Shown here in pieces: positions 1 through 13,950 of a stretch of 64,000 bases of DNA. The translations under genes and the position numbers were made by a program. Origin of the DNA: Isoetes taiwanensis (taxonomy: Eukaryota > Streptophyta > Lycopodiopsida > Isoetales > Isoetaceae); assembly GCA_021234155.1 (NCBI GenBank), contig JAJEKV010000065.1, positions 1 through 64,000 of the forward strand. The letters are read 5' to 3'. Positions within the stretch are counted from its first letter, which is position 1. The number at the start of each line of letters is the position of its first letter. Under the pieces are notes generated by a model. The model had not been told where the DNA came from. It did no database searches and worked only from the letters and a program-made list of their open reading frames with translations.

Positions 1-2429
1 AAATCAAGAAGGAACCAAGGTTTCTCCCGATGGCAATATCCGGCATTATTGGCGTTGTTGACATCTCGCCGGGTTAAATTACGCGTTCCCTCCTCGTTAA
101 AAGTGCGAGCAACCGGCCAAATTCGTGAGGGTTTGTCCCCTGGAGGAAATGCGTGTGAAGCTTTGCGTGGATAACCCAACCAATGCTCCAGATGATGCTT
201 GATCCGCCAGCAGCGATGGGCGCATACGATGGATATTGGGGCTCCTTGCGAATTTGAACTTGGTGATGTTAAATTAATGGAAACTTTAGACCAATGCGAA
301 GGAGGCAAAGACACAAAGAATTTAAATGGCCGTACAAATTTCAAATTTTGTTCTCTTTCTGAAGTTGCAACATACAGATCCTTGAAGAATGAGCTTGTCG
401 CCCTGAAACAGTAATTGAACAAGAGAATCAAAAATCTTAGAGAAGAAATTAACATTTTAAAAGAAAGGGCTTGAGTTCCGGTGATGGGGGATGAGAATGA
501 AGAAGTACACAGGTCAATGAAACCGTTAAAAGCAAAGGCAAGAAACAAACCGAATGCAGCACAGAACATGTGTTCCGAGCAAAGAGTAAAAGGCTCGCAC
601 CCAGAGCACGGCCTCCCAAAATTGGAAGGTGAAAACACTAAAAACAAGCGTTCTGGCCGTCACAGCATCAAATGAACCCGAAGGTATTGAGACAAGACGC
701 TTTTAGGCACCGGCGGTTCTAAGTCACGTAAACGGTGGTTAAATTTGCTAACCAGACCACAGTAATGAGGGTGGCGGCAGAAAAGACAGACAGTGAGTAA
801 AGATGGACAATGAAGATTCTCACCAAAGAAAGTATGTGAAGCATAAAGTAGTATAATGAAGGCTTTCTCTCGAATGGGGAAGGTAAAGTTAAAGATAGGA
901 ATAGAGCTAAGGCAGGTGTAGCATGGAATATAAAGTTTCATGATGAAGAAAAAAATCTAGACAGTTCTAATTTAGGATTCTGGTCTTTTTCTGTATATTA
1001 CGGGGAACATGAGGAATTTGGTTTCCGTCGCATTCCAGGGGTTTCGCTTTGTTACACCCAAGATGGAATAAGAAGGGTGGAGGAGAAGAGGATATGGAGG
1101 GGTTGCATAAGATATTCGGCGAACTAAAACATACGGTAAGCATAGTTAAAGACTCAAAACACATATATGGGTGGAGCTGGGAGGAAAGGATCGAAGGTGT
1201 TCATTGCAGGTGCTATTTCCCGTTTAAAACAACAAACTTATAGTAAAATACAACCCGACATGAGGATCTTTTTCTTAATAATTTGAGCAAGACATAACTA
1301 TTTTGTCCATGGGGAAGTGGTGCTGGAAGGGGAGACTTTAATGGTAGAACAAGCGCAAAAAGTGGCAAAGAATAGCAAGTGCATCCGGGGACCCAATGCT
1401 GATGGAGCGCTAGACGAAAGCGAAATGCGCGGATATTGGGATGGAATCGTGTCAATGGATATGGATCCGCGGGCTCACACCCATGGTAAACGCCGCTAAA
1501 CATGCAAAGGCCCAATCTGGCATTACAACGGTACCAGAAATTTTCCGTAAAACCCAAATGTACATGTAGAGGCAAAAAGTGTGGTGGACTATTTTATCAA
1601 GTAGCAGCACATTTCTTTGTGCATAATTGTTACTTTCCTTTGCAAATTTTGATGAGAGAAGTTTAATCGGATCAAGCAAAGGCCGTCTCTATCAAAATTA
1701 CTAGTAAATAACAACAAGCGCATTCTAGAAGTTTTAGACGATCTGCTGTGGTTGAGAGGCAGAAAAAGACTCCACATCTAAGCCCCGCTTGAGGAACGCC
1801 GCCATGAGCATGTAGTATGTATCGAAAGTCGTTATAGCTGCAAATAAGCGCAATCTCTTTGATCTCTATGCGGTCAATGCAGCATTGCAATGACGCAGCT
1901 TTTTCTGTCGAGGCGTAAGGGCCTACCATGTAATGGCTGGTTTGACACAGAAAGTGTAAGGGAGAAAAGAAGGCGTGATAAGAGTGCCATATTCGGCTCA
2001 GAGGGTTTCGATCGAGAGTTCAAAACTCTTGTGAAAACAAAGAAGAGGGATTTTTTGCAACGCGAAACGAGGAGGAGTCGGTCGATAACGATTGATCCCG
2101 CTGTTATGGAAAAGCTCAAGAAGGTAAACATGAAAACCAATATGAATGCAAATGTCTCATAGAAAGGTGTTAAGAGACTCTATCATGTGGAAGGTATAAA
2201 GATGGTTTGCGTGGCACGCAGTGATTTGGTTTTTTCAGGTGAGGATGTCCAACGGGGCTTTCCAAGTTGGCTAATGAAAGCAAACAGATTCCACGCTTAG
2301 TTGCAGAGCGCTCGGCGGGCGTGACCTGCAGTGGTAGAGGATAACATAATGTTTAATGCACGGCCAGCGTCAAAGCTTCCGTCACAACATGGCATCGAGT
2401 GGTTCATATATAAGGCGGAGATAGAAATG

Positions 2430-3350
2430 ATCCAAACAACTACAGAATGATTATGGTCAGCAACCCGCTTTGCCAAGTTGTATGCTACAATTGTTGAACA
2501 TAAAATTAGTATGTGGGCAGAGAAGCATGATGTCGAGCCAAGGGACGAGGTTTTTAGGCCTCCGGAAATCCACTGCGGATCACATTGTCACCTTCCCGCT
2601 GCGGATAGATGCCGCCAAAGGACAACGAAAAACCCCGCTTGCCGAGATTCGTAGATTGTACTAAGGCCTTTGATACTGGTATGTAGGAGAACCTTTTGAA
2701 TAGCATGGAGCCGCATCGCTGTGCCGAGGGAATACGTGGATGTCCTAAGAGTATTAATATATGAAAAGTGTTGATTAAATTATCCACCCTTTTGTCGAGG
2801 AATGTGACGCAGGTGGTGGTCAGTAATATTGGGGTTAAGGTGGGGTGCCCTATGTCGCCAACCCTCTTTGGCATATTTATTGATGAGTTAGAAGGGTGGA
2901 TACATAATTATGGAGGGAGGGAACCCTCTAGCCTGATATGTTACCGCTTTTGTATGCATCGATATTGTATTGATTTCTAGAAGCAAGGCGTGAATGCAAG
3001 CACTTGGATGCCCTAGCTTCTTTTTGTGATGCTAGGGCTTAATGGTAAACTTGAGCAAAACGAAAGTGTGGTAATTTTGGAACCACGTTGGATAAGAATT
3101 TATGAATTCTTTATAAGGACGCACCCAAAGGGGATATCTCTACATCTTACAAATATTTGGGATTATCATAGATAAGAATTTTAGATGGAATCAAGCAAAG
3201 GGATAGAGAGAGTAAATGGTGGGCTTAAAGCCTTTTTTGCTTATGCGTAGAAAATGTGTTAAGGAGGATATTTGGAAGTTTAGTTTGAAGAGAATGTTAT
3301 ATAAGACACCGTGCAGTGCAAATGCTTTTACGGTACCGGTGGAGGTATGG
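2430..3350 (+). pseudogene. LINE A reverse transcriptase domain, broken
   Basis: This is the best preserved part of LINE A. It begins with a Y-R-M-I-M-V-S-like RT segment near 2,445 and continues with F-A-K-L-Y-A-T-I-V-E-H-type residues. The clearest stretch is 2,768-2,980, with the conserved G-V-K-x-G-C-P and S-P-T-L-F-G motifs of plant LINE RTs, where the usual Gln before G-C-P is replaced by Val. The catalytic aspartate region falls in a different frame around 2,985-3,010. At about 3,130-3,200 a Y-K-Y-L-G-L-type thumb motif can be followed. Multiple frameshifts mean no functional enzyme. Confidence 0.7.
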
Positions 3351-4242
3351 GGGCTGTGCTTTATCATTAGAGCTATGGCGTAAAATTGAAAAAAGGTGCA
3401 AAAGAAATTTCTACCGCCGAAGCTTGGGGTGAAAATGCACTCTTTATGAGATGATGTCGTTGAATGTGGTATGCCGCCAATCGGAGGGTGAGGCTATATG
3501 CCGCTTTTAACTTGTGCAAAGTAGGGGGTTTGAAGGAAGATAGTCTTCCTCGCCTAGCTATTAAAGGATCTTTTGATCGAGGTTGGTATGCGATGGTGTT
3601 GTGTGGCTAAAGAGATGGGGGCTCCCATCGAGGGTCTTGCAATAATAAGATCGAATTAGGGAATGGGTTACGAGACAATAACCAACCCCTGGGATCTGGC
3701 CCTAGACCGAACAAAGATGTTAATTCACGAGAGAGAAGATGAACCCTACTTTTATGGATATGAGTTATCTCAATGACAATATCTCTATCAAGAAAAAGGC
3801 ATGTTATTTGCGTAATGAGGCCGAAATGACATCATCTAAACGCGGAAGGGGAGATGGACAGAATAGCACGGGAACATAGATTCTCAAGCAGAGCATGTGG
3901 GGCAAACGAGGTCGAGGACTAAGAACATGCATTCTAAAGTGCCCAAGATACCAATCACTAAGGGACAGTTCAGATTGGGGTTACAAAAATTCCTTTTTTC
4001 TGCCTTACTCCCGCCACCCTGCTGCCAAATTTTAATTGATATGTTACAATTGAGGGAGACGGCCCGAGATATTCTGAGTGGCTTGATGATCTCGGACAGA
4101 GGTTTCATCACAAGAAGATGTTTTGATTTTGAAAAATAAACGTCTCATATAGACCTGATGTCTCAAAAAAGACTAATAATAAGGGACTTCACTTCTGATG
4201 ATGAGCCTCCCTCGACTCTCGGAGGTTTCAACACAAGAAGAT

Positions 4243-4290
4243 GTTCTCTCCTCTCTCTCTCTCTCTGATCTCTCTCTCTCTTCTCTCTCT

Positions 4291-4329
<39 letters not shown>

Positions 4330-4340
4330 AAAAAAAAAAA
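4243..4340. repeat. Compound CT / TA / A microsatellite
   Basis: An interrupted (CT)n tract runs directly into about thirteen TA units and then a run of A. It lies inside the 3' part of LINE A. Confidence 0.95.
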
Positions 4341-5150
4341 GTTATATATATTCCCAGGCAAATAAAAGAGTTTCCTCATGGGTGTGGGAAGTATGGGGTC
4401 CAAATCTGTGCATTAGAAACATGGAAGAAAGTTGAAAAGGTCCAAGAAAGGTTTTTCATGCAGTAGCTAGAAAACCAAAATGCGTACAACTCTATAATAT
4501 GATGTTAGTAGAATATGACAAAGCGTATGCCGCGGCACTCCCTTTTTATGTATGCAAAAATTATTGAAATGCCACGCAGGTAGTTTGCCCGCTTGGCATT
4601 GGATGAGATGGCGATGATGGGGTTGGTATGCGCATAAAAAGGTGGCTATTAAAATGGGGCATGGAAATACATGATTTGAGTGTTAACAGGACCGTAATAA
4701 GGAATGTGTGAAGGGGCACATGATATGCAAAGCCGAGAGTGTCTTAAGTAAAGAAAGAATATATAGAAATGTCATGAACCCCAAGCTTCAAGAGGCATCT
4801 TACTTAAAAAGAAGGGATATCCGTAAAGCTCAGGCACAATAATATGCGTGATCGGGACTTAGATCCCAATCGCCTAGGAGTTGAAACAAGTCGTTAGGGG
4901 AATATTTCTCACCTAAATGAGGCATTGTAAAGTATGCATAAAGGGGAGGTTGTAGAGGGTGAAGGTCAATCCTACATTGCCCCTCATATCGACATCCCGA
5001 CAAGTTTGAAATTAATTTTGACAACCTATTACATTTTTTAGCCTTCCAAGTGACAGATTGCAAGATAGAGAAATGCATCTTAAGAAAGAACGCAATGTAA
5101 ATCTAGAGGAGATTGAGAGCCTAATGCACTCCTATCCAGGATGCATGGAT

Positions 5151-5460
5151 GATATTTTCTATAATTTTGAATGTTCTAGTTTGAACGCCTTCTAGACCGG
5201 TAGTCTCATGTGCATAATAAATATATTTCATTTTATTCTCTCCTCCTCCCTCGCCCCCACACACACACATAATGAATATGGAGATATAGATAAATAGAGC
5301 TCACAGAGCTTATAGAACACAACACAAGTAGATGGGGCCACTAATCAGACATGGCTAAAGTGGGTCCTTCCTCCACTAGCGACAATCGATGGGGAGATGG
5401 GCAAGTGCAAGTCCCACCAACCATACCTTCAAACAATTAAAAATAAAATAAAAATTTAAA
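5151..5460. other. Spacer after LINE A
   Basis: AT-rich sequence with a short CA run near 5,262-5,268. No gene or element was recognised. Confidence 0.5.
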
Positions 5461-5464
5461 ATAA

Positions 5465-5612
5465 ATTAGATGAGATGATATGATATGATATGATATGATA
5501 TGATATGATATGATATGATATGATACGATACGATATGATATGATATGATATGATATGATATGATATGATATGATATGATATGATATGATATGACATGACA
5601 TGATACATATGA
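5465..5612. repeat. Pentanucleotide (TATGA)n array
   Basis: More than twenty copies of a 5-bp unit with a few substituted units (TACGA, CATGA). Open frames on either strand here are products of the repeat, not genes. Confidence 0.95.
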
Positions 5613-5639
5613 TACCATGGCTTTTTTTACGCCATACCA

Positions 5640-6900
5640 CACTTTAGTGTGAAAATTAGTCTTCTTTCATGTCTTTCTTCTCTTTTCTTTATTTCTCTTA
5701 TGATGTTTTAGTGGTCTTTGAAGTGGCTGATTCAAGTTGTTGACCAATATGTCCCAAGCTTTTTATGGTCATCTCAATGTGTGTGGTTTATGAAGAGCTC
5801 TTTGGACTTTATGAGACACTTATTGTTGACCCAAGGACTATGTTTATTGCATCTTAATACTTGAATTTTTGGTGTGCCTTACGAAGAGCTCTTTGACACT
5901 TATAAGCATATAGGGCATGATTGATCCATTAATATTACATAACTATATTATGAAACTTCTACATTTGGATTGTAATACCATAACAAAGTTATATTATGCA
6001 GAAGTGTGCCTTTGCCTTGCCCTTTTCCGCTTTCCAAGTCATGCATGTTAGAAATCAATATTGATATAGTTGTTCACAAAGCCTATATATGTAACATCGC
6101 TGATCTCTATCAATTTTCAAGGCTATTCATTTATTAATGTTCGAAAAGGCCGCTTTTAACGCCGATCATCAATCGGGCCAAAATAATAGTTACAATTCAA
6201 GGTCAATGACGATAGTGCTGTGTAATGGATGGATTGTTTCTTCAAAACCCCCGCTTTGAACATCAAGCATCCAATTGTTCAAGAAAAAATTAGCCTTTGG
6301 AACCATGGCTAGCTCATTGCTCATTTTATTGGTCTTCTTTAGCACCAACATGCCGGTGCTATAATTCTTTCTCAAGACTAGACACCGTGGGGGTCGGACT
6401 AGAAATCCATAATCGCTAGGGGAGACGATCTTGTCGAAAAAGTGTGACTCAAAATGTGGATACATGACATGGTACACGATGGGCTGCGCCCGAATCCAAA
6501 CCGGTCCCGACTATCGGAGATTGTCCATAATACTGATGATTATAATGAATGTGTAATTTGGTCTTTGATAAGAAATTTGGGAGAAATTCTAGCATCACCA
6601 GATCGTAAAGGAGATCTAGTATTGGAGAATGAGATCCATATTCCGCTTTAGTCTATATCCGCTCCTAATGCTACAAATATTTACATGACCAAGGATGGTT
6701 ATATGGAGCTCAAAATGGGCGTAATAAGTCTCTATGGAGCTTTTTATGTACCAACTAATTGCCTTGTTTGTGGCCGTGCTTTAACAAATGGGAGTAAGCT
6801 TTTGTGAGTGGATGATAAATATACCGTAAATAGAAGATATATTGATTGATTTGGTGAGTAATCTCTCGCCACCACAGGTTACAAGACACATAACGTTCAT
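5640..6900. other. Unassigned region
   Basis: No recognisable coding sequence. A 95-codon open stretch on the minus strand (6,190-6,477) has no family motif that I can name and may be further LINE B debris, because the LINE B endonuclease lies just to its right. The rest is AT-rich and without structure. Confidence 0.4.
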
Positions 6901-9100
6901 GGTGTTCCATCCACTCCAAAGGTCATCGTGGCTTTTGGATGTAAGATCACCAAGAAGATATTATATAATTTATCACTCTCCCATGATCTAACATCCATAA
7001 TTCTGATCCTAGATTTAATAAAATATTAACTCTTTTAACAACAGATCCCATTCTTGATCGTGATCTTGACAACTCTTGACCAAATAAGGCTTATTTTGAA
7101 TTGTCATATTATCTTTACTCTCCCACTTATGAGCAACTGGAAAAATCTTCACATGCATAAAGATCTTCCTTTTTCCTGGGCCTCATGTATATAGTAGGCT
7201 TACTTGCTACATCACTATCCTCAGATATCTTCCCTTTGTTGCAATTTGCATTATAATGGGATAGTGGCCTGAAATCAAGAATGAGTTATCAACCCGTAAA
7301 TTTTCAATATCGCCCGTAACATGTGTGGTCGCCATAGCTAGGTCTATAACACTAAATCCCTTTGCCAAGAGATCCAATAGAGGTGCAATATCTAGATCCC
7401 GGATATTTCCTTATGCCATTCAAAACAATCGATTCAACTGCTGCACATGTTCAAAATATGGCTCCCTTGAGGCTAAACTTCTACACAACAATCATCTCAG
7501 ATCCCGTGCCCAACCTCGCTAACCAGATTCTTCCTCATCAATTTTTCCATCCAAAATATTTCTGATTCACTTGCAATATAGGCCTCCCTTTTTTTCCAAT
7601 CCTACCATTAAAGTCCTCCATCAAAATTACTCCTTGTTCCCCTAAATTCAATTTATCCTATTCCAGATGATGAAAAGGGTCATCTTTGTCCATGTTTAGG
7701 ATCTTTCGTGATACCCAAGGATTCCCTCGGGCGTAAAATAACATCCCCGCCATGATATATTTTTTTATTTTTGCCTTCAAATTCTATCCATATAAACTGC
7801 TTTTGAGGAATTCTTTTTACCACTTTTATCATATCCACACTTTTTACATAGCACATTACCCATCAAAGCATTTCTCCTCTATCCCTTTGTATTCCATACG
7901 TAATGCATTAATTCAAAGCCCTGTATCATTGGCATGCCCTCCCTCTTCATGTTCATGAGTTTCAAATTTAAGAAAATTATATCCCAAGATATGAGAACAT
8001 CATTAAGCACCGGCACTGCCGGGCCTTTCCCATTGATGTTCCCAATGCTACCCCTGATGGTCTCTACTTCCTATGCTCGCTCAATATGTGCTTCCCCCAT
8101 TCACAAAGACACCTCTGATTGTTTTGTTTTGTTTCTTCTTACTTTTTCCCATTTCTTCCTTCTTCAGACCATATCCGAGGGTAAGATCTTCATTAATCCA
8201 CATATTCATACCTTTGAGCAGCTTTCTTTCGTGAACACATTAATCCCTCGGCGCCCTTTAGAATCAAATTTGATCGAATCGTGCCTTTGGTTTCTCCCCT
8301 TTCTTTCCCACCCGACACGTTAACTAAATGCATTTTATATTTTCTAGTTTCATAGAATCACGAAATATCCGGACTTTATCGCTTTAACAAGATCTCTCAT
8401 ATGTTCCCGTTTGAACTCCAATCAACCGGAGGTTAAATGCCCTCCTTTTCCTTTTTCTGATGCTCCGAATATCGCCCATTCTTGTATTCATTCTCTCCAC
8501 AAGCTCCTTTATATGGTTCGATCCGCGGTTCTTCATCACTTTCTTCGCCGCTTTTTCTTCTTGCATTTTTTCAATTTTCGTTTTTCAATGTGTTATTTTT
8601 ATGTTTGATCTCCTTCATTGCGACCGAAATATCCTAGAGAGTGCAAATTAATTTCGCTTCCCTCGTTGCCGCTTCCCTCGCCTAATCGTTTCCATATGGT
8701 ATCCAAAGATTTTTTTATGATCAGATTCATGCCGCATAAGAGCATCATGATCGGATTTTGTTGCCGCCAGATCATATCTATGGACGAAATCCCCCACAAA
8801 CCCTAAGCCCCGATTCCTAGCATTTCCAAAACCGATCCGGCCCATAGGTTTCCCTTTCTTGCCCGCAGAAACCTCGTTTGATCTCCGCTATCATTACCCC
8901 GCTTTGGATTTACTCTCCCGGAATTCAGACGTAGCCGCAGATCGGGCCATCAGTAGTCTTATTTTATTTATAGCAATGGCTTCATTCCTTTTTTGTCTAT
9001 CTCCTTTTGATGTCCCTCGCCAGATTCCACAGAACCTACATTCCCATTGCCAATATCATCATGACCACATTGCAAGCCTCCTGATCCATCATTTTTCTTA
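6900..9100 (-). mobile_element. LINE B remnant: ORF1-like part and endonuclease
   Basis: Read from right to left. A basic N-terminal part (about 8,845-8,599) is followed at 8,566-8,384 by a coiled-coil/RRM-like segment containing R-A-F-N-L-R-L-I-G-V. LINE D has the equivalent R-A-L-N-I-R-I-V-G-L in its ORF1, so this is a LINE ORF1. At about 7,620-7,570 the endonuclease motif E-D-F-N-G-R-I-G is readable. Near 7,290 there is the end of the endonuclease fold, G-H-Y-P-I, in place of the usual S-D-H-x-P-I. A linker follows near 7,150-7,050. The RT is absent or too decayed to see. Boundaries are approximate. Confidence 0.65.
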
Positions 9101-9479
9101 GGTTTCCCATCGCCCAAAGTCGAGAGAGAAATGAAATGAAATATATAGATAATACGCCCACCAATTCATGTGCCCATGAGACGCTACATTCAACATTATA
9201 AAAATATCCTCTAATGCATCTTCGTAAAGAAACGACAAAAGCTCTCCCCCTCATCTCCTCCATTTCCATCTCCATCCATACCCTTTAGTACATTATTCTT
9301 GTGTTCCATCAATTCAATTATAAAATGACCTCGCGGATGTTTCCCCGAGAGACCAAAAATGCAAACCAAATCATTACAATTAATTTGGTATCTACGGTAA
9401 GATCTCAGACCCGTGGGCAACAAGAAGAGAACATGTGCTTCATCTTCAATTCTCCCATAATACATATCCCATATATCCC

Positions 9480-9642
<163 letters not shown>

Positions 9643-10404
9643 AATGGATTCTGACACCAAATGTCTCATTTCAATGAAAGTGATCCCCGAGCAGATATCT
9701 CATTATTGTAACTCGTGATTCACCTAATTCTCTATAATTGGCCATTTTTGTCTTTGTGACGCACCACATTTTCCTTGCATGTTTTACCCAGCCTCTATAA
9801 ACACCCCCATCTAAGGTAAGTCATCTAAACTCATCCCCCATTTTGTCAACTAGTTCTCAGATATCCACCGATCAACCTTTGATCTACTACTTTCCATGGC
9901 TGTGGCATGGCATACTTATCTCCTCCATTTTTTGCACTTTACAAAGATAGACTAGTGTTAAAGATAGACTAGTGTTTGATATAGAGCTTCACCTTCTAGA
10001 GGGAGCATACTTTACCTTACTCATCCAACATCATTCCATAGGGTGTTTGCATTCAAGTTCTCGCTGCCAGAATTTCTTCTCCCGGATTCTCTACTTTTTC
10101 TCCACATGTCTAGTGATAAACCAGCCCCCATACCTCCACACCATACCTGAACTACTGCTTTGATCCCTTTTCGACACTTTTTCTGCAATGAAACAAAGCT
10201 CCTCGCCATCCGCCCTTCCGATCCACCTGCCTTATTCCATTTATACCCTAGTCTATTATTATACCCGTGATATTTGTACATATTTGCAATTTCCGGCGGC
10301 TCATCCTTGTAAGTGAACATGTACCTTTTCGCTTTTGGTTGTTCCAAAGATAACCATTTTTGTTTTGCAAGATTCAACCGCCATCCCTTTTAGCGCTATA
10401 AAAA

Positions 10405-11014
10405 TCAGCCAAAGTGTTCAGATGTGTGCATAGTTGCAATGTTCGAGATAATAAACAATGTCATCAAGATAAAGCAAGAGGAGAATTGTATATCCCGCAA
10501 TTCCGTGAGAGCCATCTCCCACACTTGACGTAATAGCCCAAATAGCGTAGGAGATATAGCGCAGCCTTGTTTCACACCAATGTTGCTCACAATCATATCC
10601 CTACATTCTTCCTCGACAGGAAAGGATAATTGAACATAAACCTTCTCGCATAAAAATCGCGAATCGATTTTGAATTTCTTTTGGGACCCCTATGCAATTC
10701 ATTTCTCGACCACGATTTCTTCTTGGGACCATGTCAAATGCTTTAGAGAAATCAACAAAGGTTGCAAAAGAAGTTTTCTTCGCATCTTTAATTGACTCCA
10801 TAGTCACCCTGAAAGTAAGCATGTAATTAATTGTGGACTTCTTATGTCTGAAACCAGCTTGTCCTTTGGCTCTAACATTGTTCTCTTCAGCCCACCCACT
10901 TAGTTTACGCTCAATGAGAGTGGCTAAAAGCTTGGCAAATAGACTACTAACCATAATCATCCTATAATTGACGTGATTTAGCTCATCGCCTCGATTTGTA
11001 GATTGGAATGACAC
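10405..11014 (-). pseudogene. LINE C reverse transcriptase core, broken
   Basis: Two open blocks together cover RT motifs from the fingers to the G-C motif. The first includes F-V-D-F-S-K-A-F-D, which carries the first catalytic Asp region of LINE RTs. The second starts with V-S-N-I-G-V-K-Q-G-C and keeps S-P-T-L-F-G-L. The frame is lost between them near 10,600 and again after 10,500, so the Y-x-D-D box is not in the same frame. It most closely resembles the RTs of LINEs D and E in this window. Confidence 0.7.
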
Positions 11015-11870
11015 GATTTAGCCGCCATGAAGGAGGGAGATCCTCTTGAATTGTTGCATTGAACATGCTTGTGATTATCGAAATAATCCTGATCCCCACT
11101 TCATTTTATCGTCTGGGCCACCCATCCACAAGGGTCTGGCCGCCTTTACTATTTGAGAGTTGTCTATTCCTTCCCCAACCTCTTCTTCTAGAAAACCAGC
11201 CTCTCAAAGTTCATGTCAACACAATCTTCGCATTCATATATGCGGTATATGGTTTGATTTGTCGTATTAGTGCATTCACATGTAAATTATTTGTCACTAC
11301 TTTTTTTTCGCCTTTCAACCGGTCCCAAAAATTTTTGGGGTTTCTATGAGATCCTCTATAAGCTCGTCTATCTTTTGTTTGTATACATTCTCTTCTTTTC
11401 TCTTATCATTTTCTTTGTATATTTTTTAATCAGATCTTTGGCCTCGCCACTTGCATGTTTGAGTTTTGTCTCATTTGTTTGCAATCCAAAACTTAACTAT
11501 GCATTATATGGAAGCCCTTTTTCCTTTCTATGCAACACAAAACATGCATTTGCAGAGTCCAAGGAAGGAGGTGAGCACATCGCTTGTTTGGGCCATTCAG
11601 CTTTGTTGTATTTTCTCCAAGCACAAATTCTCGATATCTTTCTATCCGCTCTATTCATATACATGTATCCGCCTTTCACCTCATTAGGCATGGTACTTTT
11701 ATGAGCTGAAGCAACTTGTATTGTAAGCATAACCGAATATGATCGATTCTATCTAGGTATCCCCAACAATGAAGCGAAGTTATATGCTCTATCCCCTGGG
11801 ATTCATCTTTGATCATCGATAACCCATGAGAGTTCTTGGAGGGGTGTTTTTAGACGATTTGTGTAACGTA

Positions 11871-12289
11871 TACTTAGGGGTTAGGGGTGTTTTTAGGCAC
11901 TGATTTGGAGCAATATCTATACACAAAGGGGTCAAATTGCCTTTTAAGATTATGATACAAAGGGGTTTTTGCTAACCCTCCCAACGCATATGCCATACCC
12001 CCTTATGTATAAGTGCAACCCCTGAGCTCTATCGAGCTTTAAAGCTAGCTAGAACATAATCTACAATAATGTTACCTCTACCACTTGCCATGTGGTCGGT
12101 GCATTTTCCGAGGAAGGGAATCTCGAGGGAGAGAGAGAGTGTGTGTATTACGCCTATGGGAGGCCTGATTTTTATGACACAGGTCTATTAGACGACAATT
12201 TTAAATGTCATTGTAAAACAATAGATGAGTTTCTAAGTCCCTCATCTAGCTCATCACTCTCACTCAAACTGTCATTATCATCAAACATT
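11871..12289. other. Spacer between LINE C and LINE D
   Basis: Non-coding stretch with short internal similarity ('ggggtgtttttag' occurs twice near 11,841 and 11,885). No gene was recognised. Confidence 0.4.
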
Positions 12290-12967
12290 ATGATTATGCA
12301 TACAAACTTCTATACCGTAAAAGCTCAATCAAATACTTCCCTAATATATCCCCATTTAGGGTGAAAAAGGTTGGCGTGTCTTCGTAGTGTATTCCAAACT
12401 TATCATGTAATACATCAGATGCCGCACATCAAGCAATGCATGGTCCTCATCCTCTACTTTATCTTCCCACATATTTTACAATATCTTTGATCTCTAGGAA
12501 TAATATGTCCCCATCTACCCACTTCCACACCTAAATGATGTGAACTAAGTCGAATCCTCGCAAATAGCATGTCTTTTTGGATAGAAATATTTTTCCCGGC
12601 TTGCCCCTACCATTTCCAATGTGGGGTTCATATTCTCGCTTATACAAAATCATTTTGGTCTTGGGCCGCCACCACATCTTCTTATCTACCTTCCCGGATA
12701 TCCATTGTCTTAAATCAAATTTTACTAAGACCACTTCATCCCATTGTATATCCCATTTATTGAGCCACTTTTGACATCTTGAAACAAACCATTCTCCCTT
12801 GTTGGCTAACAAAGCCCCTACGTGTCATTCTAGTGTCATCCATGAGTAACACCTTCTTAAAATACATAATGCATCTAAGGATCGCTTCCCCTTCCAAAGG
12901 CATGAGACCACATTCTCGCTAACATCATAGAGTAAGGGGTTTGGGTTTTAACTCCTAATTCCTAGTC

Positions 12968-13950
12968 TCAAACATTTTTTAAGACCTGCTCAATATCATC
13001 CCATAAGCATTGTGGCAAACTTGGTCCCCAAATTTCACATCCATATAAGACTACGCCCGCACAAGTGAATGAAAAGAGTCTCATCTTAAGGTTCCATGAC
13101 CAAAGGTGTGTTCTCCTACACATGCTCGTAATGCATATAAAGCCCTTTTGTCCTCCATCAATCCGCTGTGTGATGCATGCATTCCATCTATGATTCCCGC
13201 TAAATACAAGGCCCAAATATTTGTATGAATCACATATACTTACCACACTCCCCTTATATCTGAAGATGGGTTCTTGTTCAAGCGCCCTAGGCCATATAAT
13301 GCTCGCTTTTTTTCGAGGTTCACCCGCATACCGCTTGATCACAAAAATCAGCCAAGCCTTCCAAGTGTTTTTGCATATGATCCTTAGAGAGTGCAAAATG
13401 ACTACATCATCTCAGATACATTAGCAACCGGATCACATATCCATGTATTTCCATGCCTCCCCGGCAATTCTTAAGCAACCAAACCTCTAAACCATCAATA
13501 AAAAGTCCAAACAATGTGGGGATAGCTGACATCCCCGCTTTGATCCCAAGATTACTTTCAACATGTCCCCGATATCCAATGAAAATGGTAAAGATAATTG
13601 CACAAGCACTTTTTCATACAGAACTCGGACTGCATCTCTAAGCTCCTTGGGCACCTTCAACTTATCCAACCTTTCCCACAATTGGTTACGTGGCACCTTA
13701 TCAAATGCTTTTCTTAAAGTCTACAAATGCCATGTAAACTGGTTTTTTAGTACCTTTAACCATGTCAAATATAGTTTTTAACACTAATAGATGGTCTAAA
13801 GTAGCCCTTCCTGCTCTAAAACCTGCTTGTGACTCTGCACGCTTTTGATTGTGCTCTACCCAAATACTTATCTTTTTTTTTAAGATAGTAGCAAAAGCTT
13901 AGAAAATAGACTACTTACCATAATGGTTCGGTAATTGTTTGCATCATGCC
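12968..13950 (-). pseudogene. LINE D reverse transcriptase, inactivated
   Basis: RT blocks in several frames. V-P-R-N-Q-L-W-E-R-L lies near 13,690. G-I-K-A-G-M-S-A-I-P-T-L-F-G-L-F-I-D-G-L-E near 13,530-13,470 replaces the expected Q-G-C-P-L-S-P. The catalytic Y-x-D-D box near 13,410 reads C-I-stop-D-D, so a stop codon sits inside the active-site motif. The thumb (Y-K-Y-L-G-L) and W-N-x-C-I segments follow at 13,396-12,968. The element cannot encode an active enzyme. Confidence 0.7.

Larger units (their letters stand above)
1..5150 (+). mobile_element. Decayed LINE (LINE A), probably starting before the window
   Basis: Non-LTR retrotransposon remnant read on the + strand through many frameshifts. 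At about 1,290-1,450 the endonuclease signature G-D-F-N-G-R-T-S can be read across a frame change. At 1,890-2,160 a basic linker follows the endonuclease. At about 2,430-3,350 reverse transcriptase pieces appear, including S-N-I-G-V-K-V-G-C-P and S-P-T-L-F-G-I-F-I-D-E-L-E, and then a degenerate Y-K-Y-L-G-L segment. An acidic/basic region at 199-680 with a coiled-coil look may be the ORF1 part. No reading frame stays open for more than about 100 codons, so it is dead. The 3' boundary near 5,150 is approximate, and no target-site duplication was identified. Confidence 0.75.

Noticed and set aside
5437-5640. Minus-strand open frame over the TATGA array
   Set aside because: Repeat-derived Ser/Tyr/His/Ile translation, not a gene.
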